From NCBI RefSeq assembly GCF_002284575.1, contig NZ_NPKJ01000060.1:48515-112514 (forward strand): 64,000 bases of DNA, read 5' to 3'. Positions 44,831 through 53,594 of this stretch are shown in pieces. The position numbers and the translations under genes were made by a program. This stretch comes from Mesorhizobium temperatum. GTDB lineage: Bacteria; Pseudomonadota; Alphaproteobacteria; Rhizobiales; Rhizobiaceae. Each line of letters opens with the position of its first letter. The first letter of the stretch is position 1. The notes beneath the pieces are model-generated. The model did no database searches and was not told the origin of the DNA. It saw nothing but the letters and a program-made list of their open reading frames with translations.

Positions 44831-45537
44831 CACTTGGGCCTCGCGATTTCCAGATAGCGCTTAGACACATATTCCAGATGCCTGCGCATCGCCGCTTCGG
44901 ACCGGTCCGGATCGCGCGCGGCGATCGCCTCGAATATTTCGCGATGGGCCTCGTAGGCTTTGCGGTCTTCACCTTCGGCCAAAGTCGTCCGCCGCTGTTC
45001 GAGCAGCCATTCGGCCAACGCCGCATGGATAGCCGTGAAGATTCGATTGCGGGTGATCACCGCCAGCACGTAGTGGAAGTCCACGTCCGTGCGTTCGAAG
45101 CGCGTGAGGTCGCCGATCGACTGCCGGTTCATTGCGAGCGCCTCCCTGAGGCTTTCAATGTCCTCTGGCGTGGCATTCACAGCGGCGTTGCGGGCAAGCC
45201 CGACCTCGAAAAATAAACGCGCACTCTGGAAGTCGTGAACCCCGCCCGGGGCCGAAATCATGTGCCGCGCCGGCCCTGAGAGGGCGTCGATTACGAACTG
45301 GGGCGTAGGGCGGGTGACCCGGGCACGCTCGCCGGATCTCACCTCGACAAGGCCCATCTTGCTCAGATGCAGCAGCGCCTCACGGATTGAAGGGCGCCCG
45401 ACCCCGAACTGCCGCATGAGTTCCCGTTCCGACGGGAGCCGGTCGGCCTCGGCCAGTTCTCCCTTGCGGATCATCCGCTCGAGGTGCTCTGCAACCTCGT
45501 CCGAAAGCTTCCGCTGTTTGATCTGAACCCCAATCAC
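44830..45537 (-). CDS. FadR-type (FCD) GntR regulator of the sugar-acid operon
   Basis: The 235-residue product begins at a GTG (MIGVQIKQRKLSDEVAEHLE) and has an N-terminal GntR winged helix (LPSERELMRQFGVGRPSIRE, SKMGLVEVRSGERARVTRP) and a C-terminal helical FCD ligand domain (FHYVLAVITRNRIFTAIHAA, AHREIFEAIAARDPDRSEAA) with metal-binding-type histidines. NanR and LldR regulators share this layout. It is the first gene of the operon, and the palindrome starting 2 bases before its start codon is the likely operator, so the operon should be self-repressed until the substrate binds. Confidence 0.88.
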   Translation of the reverse strand: MIGVQIKQRKLSDEVAEHLERMIRKGELAEADRLPSERELMRQFGVGRPSIREALLHLSKMGLVEVRSGERARVTRPTPQFVIDALSGPARHMISAPGGVHDFQSARLFFEVGLARNAAVNATPEDIESLREALAMNRQSIGDLTRFERTDVDFHYVLAVITRNRIFTAIHAALAEWLLEQRRTTLAEGEDRKAYEAHREIFEAIAARDPDRSEAAMRRHLEYVSKRYLEIARPK

Positions 45538-45538
45538 T

Positions 45539-45557
45539 TGGCATACCTTTTATACCA
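45539..45557. promoter_or_regulatory. Operator candidate TGGCATA-N5-TATACCA
   Basis: A 19-bp inverted repeat (TGGCATA CCTTT TATACCA, one mismatched pair) lies 2 bases before the GTG start of the FadR-type regulator and downstream of the probable -10 box. GGTATA half-sites are those bound by NanR-type FCD regulators. Binding there would block transcription of the whole operon. Confidence 0.65.
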
Positions 45558-45564
45558 GTCCGTC

Positions 45565-45593
45565 ACGCTATTGCCATAGTGCCCCTGTGTCAA
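45565..45593 (-). promoter_or_regulatory. Probable promoter of the sugar-acid operon
   Basis: On the minus strand TTGACA (45588-45593) is followed after 17 bases by TAGCGT (45565-45570). The -35 box is perfect and the -10 box weak. The operator candidate lies directly downstream. Confidence 0.45.
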
Positions 45594-45836
45594 ACACAAC
45601 TCATATCGACAGACGCCCGTCTTCAAGCGCAAGCAAGCGAGCGAGGCTCTGGCTCTTCAATTCTTTTCCTATAAGGAACTTGCTCCCTAGCTGAGCGATC
45701 AGCCACAGCGCAGGGTGCCAACATTTGTCAGTTCGCGTCAGGTATCATTTCCGGTCGAACGAGATTTGGGCGCGGTCACTACCTCCCTTGAATGCCATCT
45801 TTGGAGCGGCAGGATAGGGATCCGAGTAACTGCTTC

Positions 45837-46351
45837 GGGTCAACCTGCGTCATCCCGGCTATCGGCCCTCAAATGTCCGAGAAGGGTCCGAACTCGATCT
45901 TCTGACAGTGATTGGGTTCCGATCCGAGAGCGTCGCGCGTCCAATGGAAGCGCAAAGGACGCTTTTTGAACTTTGCGCATAATCCTTTCCGAACTGAAGG
46001 TCAGCACAGCAAAAGCCGGTACCGGTTTCCCGCGTCAGGCGCCAGGCAGCCTGAACCGGTATTCCGTCACATGATGGTAGATTTGGCCCGGCCATAGCGC
46101 GGCCTGCGGGAAATACGGCCGGTTCGGCGCGTCCGGCCAGACCTGAGGTTCCAGGCAGAAGCCCGAATAAGCCTTGTAATGACGTCCCTCGAGTCCCGGC
46201 GACGGCGGTGCCAAATACTGGCCCGTATAAGAGCTGGACGCCCGGCTCCGTGGTCCAGAGCTCCATCTCGACGCCGGAATTCGCGCCTTGCGCCCATGAT
46301 GCCAGCCTGAGCGGCCCGCGCGTCGAGGCAAGGCAGAAATTCTGGTCGTAG
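45837..46351 (-). repeat. Direct repeat, copy 1: galM 3' end plus downstream DNA
   Basis: About 515 bases match 52285-52793 in the same orientation with scattered substitutions and a few indels. The unit covers the last 105 codons of galM and about 195 bases beyond the stop. The match begins at GGGTCAAC and ends at TTCTGGTCGTAG. The two copies bracket block C. Confidence 0.9.
46035..46351 (-). pseudogene. C-terminal fragment of aldose 1-epimerase (galM)
   Basis: The fragment encodes YDQNFCLASTRGPLRLASWA through GVEMELWTTEPGVQL and then, after one extra base near 46228 (TATAAGAG against TATAGAG in the intact gene), SYTGQYLAPPSPGLEGRHYK to RFRLPGA and stop. It has no N-terminal two thirds and a frameshift, so it is a relic. 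The intact gene is at 52478-53509. It lies at the upstream edge of the sugar-acid operon's promoter region. Confidence 0.88.
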
Positions 46352-46894
46352 CCAGCAGCTTCCGATCGAGCGGGGGGAACCGTCATGTCCGCGCCACTTC
46401 AAGGATATGGGGTAGAACCGTACACCCATCGAGGCGCTGCGGCCAGCACGCCATCTTGGCCCCCTTGAGACGGATGCGCCCTCAGTCCCGGTTGGCTACC
46501 GGAGATGGGCTGTTCTGTCGTATAGGCCTCGCGGGCCGGAGTGAATGACCGCTCGTCAGCCGTTCCGGACTTTCAACTGGGTGCGGATGAACGGCGGAAA
46601 CGGACCCAAAGCGGTCATCGTCGTGCCTGGCGTGCGCCCTGACAACCAGAGTCGAGGAAGATACTCGCGTCCCGTCCTGTGGGAGTCGAGGAAGATACTC
46701 GCGTCCCGTCCTGCGCCTCTGCGTGTGCGCGCGATCAGCGAGCAGCTGAGGGGGATCGTGGAACCGCGTTCCCCGCCGCTCGTTTCTTGGCCAAAACGAG
46801 GTGGGAGTATCCAATTGTCGGCACGCTTGTTGAGCAGACGACTTAGAATGTAACTGGTTGTGAATACCAAGCAGCAGCAGAAGGAGTCGGATCG
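46352..46894. other. Intergenic region with a tandem repeat
   Basis: This 543-bp stretch follows the galM fragment and leads to the GST gene. Open frames here are short or lack homology and ribosome binding sites. The only structure seen is the 34-bp tandem duplication at 46649-46713. Confidence 0.5.
46649..46713. repeat. Two tandem copies of a 34-bp unit
   Basis: GAGTCGAGGAAGATACTCGC and the following eleven bases occur at 46649 and again at 46683, with a three-base spacer between the identical 31-bp parts. Each unit carries the small palindrome GAGTcgaggaagatACTC. Confidence 0.8.
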
Positions 46895-47476
46895 ATGAAG
46901 CTTTATTCTGCACCCGGGTTCACCAGCCTGGCCGACCATATCGCGATGCTGGAGGCTGGAATTCAGTTCGAGGTGGTCAAGGTCGATATCGCGACCAAGC
47001 AGATCGAAGGGGGTGGCCGCTATATCGATATCAATCCGAAGGGCTATGTGCCCGCTCTCGTGTTCGACGACGGGGAGGTGCTGACCGAGAATGTCGCTAT
47101 CCTGGCCTGGGTCGCGGATCGCGCGCCGGAGCTCGCGCCGCAGGGTCATCTGGGCCGCTACCGCCTGCTTGAGATGCTGAGCTTCATCGCGACCGAGATT
47201 CACAAGCGCTTTCCCACCTACCTGACGCTTCCGGAAGACGTCAGGGAGCCGATCGCCCAGGAAATACTGCGATGGTTCCGCTTGGCCGCGCGCCGGCTGG
47301 AGCGGGGGTATCTGTTCGGAGAGACCTTCACCGTCGCGGATCCCTATCTCTTCCAGCTGGCGCGCGGCGCGGCGGAGCTCGGATTTCGACTGCCCGAGCC
47401 GCTTCGCGATTACATCGCGCGCATCGAAAAGCGGCCTGCCGTACAAGCGGCTCTGCGCCGCGAAGGCCTGGCATGA
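46895..47476 (+). CDS. Glutathione S-transferase family protein
   Basis: The 193-residue product has an N-terminal thioredoxin-like domain (MKLYSAPGFTSLADHIAMLE, INPKGYVPALVFDDGEVLTE with the cis-proline and the glutathione-binding Glu) and a helical C-terminal domain (TEIHKRFPTYLTLPED, FTVADPYLFQLARGAAELGF). Ser5 or nearby fits a beta-class GST, although the usual catalytic Cys10 is not present. AAGGAG precedes the ATG. It overlaps the next gene by 4 bases, which suggests both act on one electrophile or ester. It opens block C. Confidence 0.87.
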   Translation: MKLYSAPGFTSLADHIAMLEAGIQFEVVKVDIATKQIEGGGRYIDINPKGYVPALVFDDGEVLTENVAILAWVADRAPELAPQGHLGRYRLLEMLSFIATEIHKRFPTYLTLPEDVREPIAQEILRWFRLAARRLERGYLFGETFTVADPYLFQLARGAAELGFRLPEPLRDYIARIEKRPAVQAALRREGLA

Positions 47477-48336
47477 ACGAGCTGGTGATCCGCGCCGATG
47501 GGGTCGAGCTCGCAACACAGAGCTTCGGCAATCCGGCCCAGCCGCCGATAATTCTCATCATGGGCGGGATGGCCTCCATGCTGTGGTGGCCCGAGGAATT
47601 CTGCCGCCGGCTCGCCGCACGGGGCCGCTTCGTCATCCGCTACGACCAGCGAGACTCCGGTCTTTCGACCAAGTATCCGCCCGGTCGGCCGGGCTATGGC
47701 TTTGACGATGCGGTCGATGACGTCTTTCGCGTGCTCGACGGCTACAGGATCACGGCGGCCAATATCGCCGGATTCTCCCTCGGCGGGATGGTCGGCCAGG
47801 GTGCGGCGCTCAAGTATCCGGAGCGGGTGCTTTCCCTGACGGCGATCAGCACCTCGCCGGTCGGGGTGGACAGGTCCAGCCTCCCCGAGAGCGGCAAGGC
47901 CTGGTTGGAACATATGGCCGTGGACGTGGACTGGTCGGACCGGGCGGAAGCGGTTGCTTACAGTGTCGAGGACGCGCGCCTGATTGCGGGAACGGCACAC
48001 CCGTTCGACAAGGCCGAGACCAGAGCCTTCATCGAGCGGGACTTCGACCGCTCCGGCGGTTATCTCAGCGCCACCAACCACAGCGTCCTCTTCAAGATTG
48101 GCAAGGCCTGGCAGGGAAGGCTGCACGAGATCAAGGCACCGCTGCTCGTCATTCACGGCACCGCCGATCCGGTCTTTCCGGTCGAGCACGGGATGGCGCT
48201 TTCCGAGACCGTAACGGGTGCACGGCTCTTGAAGCTCGAAGGCGGTGGGCACGAGCTGCACCCCGGCCATTGGGACCGGATCGTCGAGGCGATCGCCGAA
48301 CACACGGGTTCGAACCGAGCGGTCGACCGGCGCTGA
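47473..48336 (+). CDS. Alpha/beta hydrolase
   Basis: The 287-residue product is a cytoplasmic alpha/beta hydrolase: IILIMGGMASMLWWPEEFCR, RFVIRYDQRDSGLSTKYP, AGFSLGGMVGQGAALKYPER with the nucleophile Ser, LLVIHGTADPVFPVEHG with the acid, and GGGHELHPGHW with the His. The YDQRDSG motif groups it with aclacinomycin methylesterase (RdmC)-like enzymes. Its ATGA overlap with the GST gene indicates coupled translation. The substrate is unknown. Confidence 0.87.
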   Translation: MNELVIRADGVELATQSFGNPAQPPIILIMGGMASMLWWPEEFCRRLAARGRFVIRYDQRDSGLSTKYPPGRPGYGFDDAVDDVFRVLDGYRITAANIAGFSLGGMVGQGAALKYPERVLSLTAISTSPVGVDRSSLPESGKAWLEHMAVDVDWSDRAEAVAYSVEDARLIAGTAHPFDKAETRAFIERDFDRSGGYLSATNHSVLFKIGKAWQGRLHEIKAPLLVIHGTADPVFPVEHGMALSETVTGARLLKLEGGGHELHPGHWDRIVEAIAEHTGSNRAVDRR

Positions 48337-48711
48337 CAAGATTCCCTCCATGGTGCAAGCCGTGTGACGGCAGGGCTTGGGCGCAAGCGGCCTGTGGTCT
48401 GTGCATTAGCGATGTCCGCTTTTAGTGATCGACGGGACCGCAGTAATGACTGCCATGCGGCGCGAAGCGGACATCCAACGCGCACGCAGGGAAGACGGCA
48501 ATGGGTCATCATCGTTGGTTGCGCCCAATGATAGCTATCGGGGAAGGAAATCGGCACATAAAGGTCCGGACCGGAGTCAATCCTTCGCGTTCGGCAAGGA
48601 CTCGGATGCGCGCCAGAAGGAGCCTTCAGTGGAAGGCAATCACGCTCAGGATAACGCACGCCTCCAGACTAGGTAGTCGGGCCACGTCGGGGTCAGGGCT
48701 GCGAGACGGCG
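48337..48711. other. Intergenic region with a short inverted repeat
   Basis: The 375-bp gap between the converging hydrolase and cyclase genes contains no supported gene. GATGTCCGCTT near 48412 pairs with AAGCGGACATC near 48467 as an inverted repeat that could end one or both transcripts. Confidence 0.45.
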
Positions 48712-50442
48712 TCATATGGGCAGGCCTGCCTTGCGGTAGCCCTCAAGCCAGCGTTCGCGGTCTTCTTGATGAGCGATCATGCGCATCTGCGAAGCAATCA
48801 TGGTCTTTGGGTCCGGCTTGGGGGCTGGACTTCGATGGAAAGCCGCGACAGCCGCTTTCGACTCCTCGATGCGACCCAGCTGTGCGTACGCTGCAGCTTC
48901 GATCAGGTGCATATAGGCCGGCACATCGTGCCTGTGCCTGAGGATCCCAATTACTGTCTCGTACTCTCCCAACATGAAGTGGCAGTCGCACAGCACCTCT
49001 GATCTGGCATCATCCGGCGCCAAAGGGTCGATCCTCTGCATTTGGGAGAAGATTTCGATCGCCTCGGATGGTCGACCCAGATGGGCGAGAACAAATCCGC
49101 GGCTGAAGAGAGCCGATGCATCATTCGGATTGCTCGCCGTTGCACGCGCGGAGTGAAGATCGGCAAGCTCATGCATGCCGCTCGTGATATAGGCGGAAGC
49201 GGCAGCCGCATTGACTTCGGTATCGCCGCCGTCGAGCGCCACTGCGCGCGCCGCATGTTGGCACGCGCGTTCGATCGCAATCTCCGGTTCAAGGCCCAAC
49301 GCATAGATGCCATAGGCAAAGGCGGTGGCGATCTGCGCGTGCGCGGCCGCATAGTTCGGATCGGCCTCGATCGCTTTCTCCAGATGATCCAGGGCACTTT
49401 GCAGACCATCAGTGGAGTGAAACAGAGCCCAACGTCCCCGCAGCAAATGGTCGAAGGCCGTGAGGTTCGCCGGCGGCCTCCGGCGCGCGTGCTCGACTGC
49501 GATTCGACCAAGATGCCCCGGTATTGTACCGACGATTGCTTGCACGACCTCGTCCTGGACCTCGAAAATGGCGTCGAGCGTGCGGTCATAGCGTTCCGCC
49601 CACACGTGCGCCCCATTTGCGGCGTCGATGAGCTGGGCCGTTATGCGTACCCAGTTCCCGGCCTTGCGCACGCTGCCTTCGACGATCCAGCGCACGCCGA
49701 GTTCGCGCCCGACGTCCTGGATCCTCGGGGACCGCCCTTTGTAGTAAAATGAGGAATTGCGCGCGATGACCAAGAGGCTCTTGAAGCGCGCGAGTTCCGT
49801 GATGATGTCTTCGGTCATGCCGTCCGCGAAGTACTCCTGCTCGGGATCACTGCTCATGTTCACAAACGGCAAGACGGCGATGGCAGGCTTCTCGGCTGCG
49901 ACTCTGGGCGTCACGACCGCAACAGCCGGTGTTCCGACGACCCGATAGATCCGAACCGGCTCGGCGATGTTCTTCAGGTTCTGCGTACCGAGATCGTCGA
50001 AGCCTACTTGGACTTTGTTCCTGATGTGGTCATGCGCGGTCCCGGAGACCAGGATGGAACCCGGTTCGGCGATGCTTTCGAGCCTCGCGGCGATGTTGAC
50101 GCCGTCGCCATAGAGATCACTGCCTTCGACAATGACGTCACCCAGATTGACGCCGATGCGCAGCACGATCCGCCGCTCCTCAGGCTGACCGCTGTTTGCG
50201 GCGGCCATGCGCTCCTGGAGCTCGACCGCGCATTGCACGGCGTTAACAGCGCTGGCGAACTCCACCAGCACGCCATCGCCGGCGACCTTGAAGATGCGTC
50301 CGCGATGCTTGGCAACCAGGGGCCTCAGCACCTCCTTGCGGCGGATCTTGAGGGCAGCCAGCGTGCCGGCTTCGTCGACCTCCATCAGGCGGCTAAAACC
50401 GACTACATCCACTGCCAGAATCGCGGCCAAACGGCGTTCCAT
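48712..50442 (-). CDS. Class III adenylate/guanylate cyclase with TPR repeats
   Basis: The 576-residue product has an N-terminal cyclase catalytic domain (residues about 1-170: RRLAAILAVDVVGFSRLMEV, RIFKVAGDGVLVEFASAVNA, VNLGDVIVEGSDLYGDGVNI), a TolB-like segment (KPAIAVLPFVNMSSDPEQEY, GRELGVRWIVEGSVRKAGNW) and TPR-type helices to the end (ALDHLEKAIEADPNYAAAHA). Metal-binding Asp residues in the two motifs are present. This design is heavily expanded in Mesorhizobium. The start at 50442 gives the standard N-terminus. The signal it senses is unknown. Confidence 0.9.
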   Translation of the reverse strand: MERRLAAILAVDVVGFSRLMEVDEAGTLAALKIRRKEVLRPLVAKHRGRIFKVAGDGVLVEFASAVNAVQCAVELQERMAAANSGQPEERRIVLRIGVNLGDVIVEGSDLYGDGVNIAARLESIAEPGSILVSGTAHDHIRNKVQVGFDDLGTQNLKNIAEPVRIYRVVGTPAVAVVTPRVAAEKPAIAVLPFVNMSSDPEQEYFADGMTEDIITELARFKSLLVIARNSSFYYKGRSPRIQDVGRELGVRWIVEGSVRKAGNWVRITAQLIDAANGAHVWAERYDRTLDAIFEVQDEVVQAIVGTIPGHLGRIAVEHARRRPPANLTAFDHLLRGRWALFHSTDGLQSALDHLEKAIEADPNYAAAHAQIATAFAYGIYALGLEPEIAIERACQHAARAVALDGGDTEVNAAAASAYITSGMHELADLHSARATASNPNDASALFSRGFVLAHLGRPSEAIEIFSQMQRIDPLAPDDARSEVLCDCHFMLGEYETVIGILRHRHDVPAYMHLIEAAAYAQLGRIEESKAAVAAFHRSPAPKPDPKTMIASQMRMIAHQEDRERWLEGYRKAGLPI

Positions 50443-50597
50443 GCTTATCCCTGGAAAGGCTGACCAGACGGGCACCATACCACCTAACCGCCGTGCTGTG
50501 TGCACCGATCCGGTGGGCTCTCATTCTGTTTCGATCGCCACGTCCGCCTCAGGTCACGGCCTGCCGTCGGGCGGCCGCGAAGGGAAGTAGAGAAGCG

Positions 50598-51188
50598 TCA
50601 TATCTTCTCTTTGGACTGGTTGTGATGGATGGCGACCCGGCACCCGGGGCGGCAGCCGATCCAGCGGGTGCCATCCGGCGATAGTTCACCTCCAGGTACG
50701 ATAATGTGCACATGAGGGTGATGCGTCAGCGCCGATCCCCAGGTGTGCAGCACGCTGGCCATGCCGATGCGTGCGCCGAGGCGCTTGGGATCGGCCGCGA
50801 TCGTGGTCAGCGTCTCGGCCGATGCCCGAAACAGCAGGTCATAGACAGCCTTCTTGTTCCAATAAGCGATCTGCGCGATCTCGGCAGGCAGGGTGAAAAC
50901 CACGTGGAAATATTCCACGGGCAGCAGATCCGCGGCCTGCGCGGCCATCCAGTCCCGCGCCGCAGGTCCCTAGCACTTCGGACAGTGCCGGTTCTTGCAG
51001 GAATTATAAGCGACGTGGTTATGCCCGCACTTGCCGCCACATGCCCGCCGAGCGCCTCGGTTCGGCAGGCTTCAATCGCCGACATGACCTTGAGCTGGAT
51101 CAGGCTGACATGCCCGGCATTGGCCCGCCGCCACGCGGGCCGTAGGTGCGAAAGATGTCAGCGATCTCCAGCGTGGCCCGGGCCACGT
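50598..51188 (-). pseudogene. IS91-family transposase, truncated and frameshifted
   Basis: Pieces in several frames match the start of an IS91-type (Y2 rolling-circle) transposase: ATLEIADIFRTYGPR, then ACRTEALGGHVAASAG, the zinc-finger-like AYNSCKNRHCPKC followed by a stop, and from 50948 the open part AAQAADLLPVEYFHVVFTLP to SALTHHPHVHIIVPGG. Homology stops near 50630 after GTRWIGCRPG, so the catalytic C-terminal half is absent. It lies directly downstream of the recombinase remnant, as in two-gene IS91-type elements. Confidence 0.85.
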
Positions 51189-51198
51189 GACCCGGGCG

Positions 51199-52081
51199 CT
51201 ACTCCAATCCGCGTCGGAGCGTTTGGTCCTGAAGTTTCTTCAATGTCTCGAACGGGCTGACCGTGCCGCGGATCGTCTTGGTAGCAACGTGGGCATAGAT
51301 CGCGGTGGTATTGAGCCGGGCATGCCCGAGCAGGACCTGAATGACCCTGACATCGGTGTTCGCTTCCAGGAGATGCGTGGCGAAGCTGTGCCGCAGCGTG
51401 TGCAGCGTCGCGGGTTTGCCGATCCCGGCCATGTTTTTGGCCGAGGTGAAGGCGCGGTTGAGCTGCCGCGGCGAGATCGGATTGATCTTCGGTTTGCCGG
51501 GAAACAGCCAGCCCTGTGGCCGCGCTTCACGCCAATAGGCGCGCAAGAGCTCCAGCAGCCCGGGCGACAGCATGACCTTGCGGACTTTCTGCCCTTTGCC
51601 CAGTTCGACATGGATCAGCATGCGGTCGCTGTCGATGTCGCTGACCTTGAGATTGCACACCTCCGAGGCGCGCAGTCCGGCCCCATAGGAGATGCTGAGC
51701 ACCGCGCGATACTTCAGGCCCGGCCCGGGCCGCCATCAGAAGGTCGGAAACCTCCTCGACGCTCAACACGGGCAGCTTCCGCGGCTGGCGGCGAAACTGC
51801 ATATGCCGCTTCATGTCCTCGCCCCCGCAGGTGATGCCGAAAAAGAAGCGCGGCGCCACGATGCGGGCATTGAATGTCGTGGGTGTCACCCCGGCATTCG
51901 TCATGTCCAACTGGTAGGCGCGCAGATCATCCGGCGTCGCCGTATCCGGCGGACGCTTGAGAAACCGGGCAAAATCCTTGATGGCTCGGATATGAGCCTG
52001 CTGGGCTTTGTCGCCCATCCCGCGGATGCGCATGTCTTCGATCATCCGCTCGCGCAGCGGGGTGGTCCTCTCCTCCGTCAT
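51199..52081 (-). pseudogene. Tyrosine recombinase of an IS91-type element, frameshifted
   Basis: The gene opens with strong GGAGGTT at ATG 52081 (MTEERTTPLRERMIEDMRIR), has a SAM-like core-binding domain (IRAIKDFARFLKRPPDTATP) and, after a frame change, the catalytic domain with RASEVCNLKVSDID, HTLRHSFATHLLEANTD and LLGHARLNTTAIYAHV (R..HxxR..H..Y all present). The break is near 51718 in CCCGGGCCGGG, where one extra G shifts the frame between LLMAAR and GLKYRAVLSISY. Repairing one base would give a full-length enzyme. It is upstream of the transposase remnant. Confidence 0.87.
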
Positions 52082-52477
52082 GGAAACCTCCTGTCTGATG
52101 ATTGAGAAGACCTCAATCGTCAGCCAGGACCGCAAACCCACAAATGCACGGCGTTCAGATCATCGATCTACCCTCACCACGTGCGCCATTGCCGCGCGAG
52201 TGGCTTCGTCCATGGTGTCACGACCGCTGGTTCCGCTGAATGTCGACTTTCAAGACGCTATATCGCCGCCAGAATGACCGGATTGGGTCAACTTGCGTCA
52301 TCCCGGCTATCGGCTACAAACGTCCGAGGAGGTCCGAACTCGATCGCTGAGAATATTTGGGTTCCGATCCGAGAGCGCCGCACGTCCAATGGAAGCGCAA
52401 AGGACGCTTTTTGAACTTTGCGCATGATCCTTTCCGAACCGACGGTAGCACCGTAAAATCCGGTGCCGGCTTCCGTG
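52082..52477. other. Intergenic DNA including part of the galM-linked direct repeat
   Basis: The 396-bp region between the recombinase remnant and the galM stop has no supported gene. From 52285 onward it is the downstream part of the repeat also seen at 45837. The junction between element remnant and repeat lies between 52082 and 52285, with no evident terminal inverted repeat. Confidence 0.55.
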
Positions 52478-52793
52478 TCAGGCGCCAGGCAGCCTGAACC
52501 GGTATTCCGTCACATGATGGTAGATCTGGCCCGGCCATAGCGTGGCCTGCGGGAAATACGGCCGGTTCGGTGCGTCCGGCCAGACCTGAGGTTCCAGGCA
52601 GAAGCCCGAATAAGCCTTGTAATGACGTCGTTCGAGCCCCGGCGAAGGCGGCGCCAAATACTGGCCGGTATAGAGCTGGACGCCCGGTTCCGTGGTCCAG
52701 AGCTCCATCTCGACGCCGGAAGTCGCGCCTTGCGCCCATGATGCCAGCTTGAGCGGCCCGCGCGTCGAGGCAAGGCAGAAATTCTGGTCGTAG
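52285..52793 (-). repeat. Direct repeat, copy 2: galM 3' end plus downstream DNA
   Basis: This is the partner of 45837-46351. Here it is continuous with an intact galM gene, whose reading frame is unbroken across the repeat edge at 52793. Confidence 0.9.
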
Positions 52794-53509
52794 GGGAGCT
52801 GGCTGCCCTCGCTCTCCATGCGCAGCGGCCGCGCCTGGCGGAAATCGAACGGCGTGCCGTCGACCGGCTTCACGACGCCGGTGGGAATCAGGTCGCCATC
52901 GACCGGAAGATAGGCGCCGGCGTTCAGCATCAGCCGGTGGTCGAGGATGTCGCCGGCGCCGCCGTCATCCAGGTTGAAATAGGAATGCTGGGTGAGGTTG
53001 CACAGCGTCGGCTCCTCGCAGGTGGCGGTCAGCTCGATGCTGAGCGTGCCGGGGATTTTCAGCCTGTAGGTGCAGGTCACGTCGAGCGCGCCGGGAAAGC
53101 CCATCGTGCCGTCGGGATCATGCAGTGTCAGCGTGACAAAATCCCTGCCATGCAGCGAAACCTCCCATGGCCGGTGCGAAAAACCTTGCGAGCCGCCATG
53201 CAGCGTGTGTTTGTCGAGAAAGTTGCGCTCGGTCTGGTAGCGCTGGCCGGCGATGGTGAAACGGCCATCGCGGATGCGGTTGGCGTAGCGTCCGACGACG
53301 GCGCCGAAGAAGGCGGTATCCGTTTCATAGGGCTTGAAACTGCTATAGCCGAGCACAAGCGGCGCATCGTGGCCGGCCAGGCGCAGATCCTGGATGATGG
53401 CGCCCAGCCCGATGATGTTGGCGGTGAGGCCGCCGCCACGGATGCTGAAGCGGCGGATGGCCTCGCCCGCTTGCGTCGTGCCAAAAACCTCGCCGTTCTT
53501 CATCGCCAT
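52478..53509 (-). CDS. galM: Aldose 1-epimerase (mutarotase)
   Basis: The 343-residue product is a GalM-family mutarotase that interconverts alpha and beta sugar anomers. Visible motifs are GAIIQDLRLAGHDAPLVLGY, VVGRYANRIRDGRFTIAGQR with the substrate Asn-Arg, LHGGSQGFSHRPWEV with a catalytic-region His, TQHSYFNLDD with the catalytic His, YDQNFCL and the C-terminal EPQVWPDAPNRPYFPQATLW with the catalytic Glu before. The ATG at 53509 is used; another lies two codons in. The C-terminal third lies within a repeat shared with 46035-46351. Confidence 0.93.
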   Translation of the reverse strand: MAMKNGEVFGTTQAGEAIRRFSIRGGGLTANIIGLGAIIQDLRLAGHDAPLVLGYSSFKPYETDTAFFGAVVGRYANRIRDGRFTIAGQRYQTERNFLDKHTLHGGSQGFSHRPWEVSLHGRDFVTLTLHDPDGTMGFPGALDVTCTYRLKIPGTLSIELTATCEEPTLCNLTQHSYFNLDDGGAGDILDHRLMLNAGAYLPVDGDLIPTGVVKPVDGTPFDFRQARPLRMESEGSQLPYDQNFCLASTRGPLKLASWAQGATSGVEMELWTTEPGVQLYTGQYLAPPSPGLERRHYKAYSGFCLEPQVWPDAPNRPYFPQATLWPGQIYHHVTEYRFRLPGA

Positions 53510-53566
53510 GTCCGAAACGCCAGTTGGTTGATCGATCCCGGCTGGCCGCCTTCGGCCGGCTTGGGT

Positions 53567-53583
53567 CTGTTGATAGTCAACAG
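53567..53583. terminator. Small hairpin between gabD and galM
   Basis: CTGTTGA-TAG-TCAACAG is a perfect 7-bp hairpin 12 bases past the gabD stop codon on the minus strand. No T-run follows, so it may stabilise the 3' end or attenuate readthrough into galM and is not a clear intrinsic terminator. Confidence 0.35.
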
Positions 53584-53594
53584 GCCCTGCCCGA

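Noticed and set aside
46482..47518. Minus-strand frames over the tandem repeat and the GST gene.
   Set aside because: They cross the GST coding region antisense, depend on the tandem duplication and show no homology or start signal.
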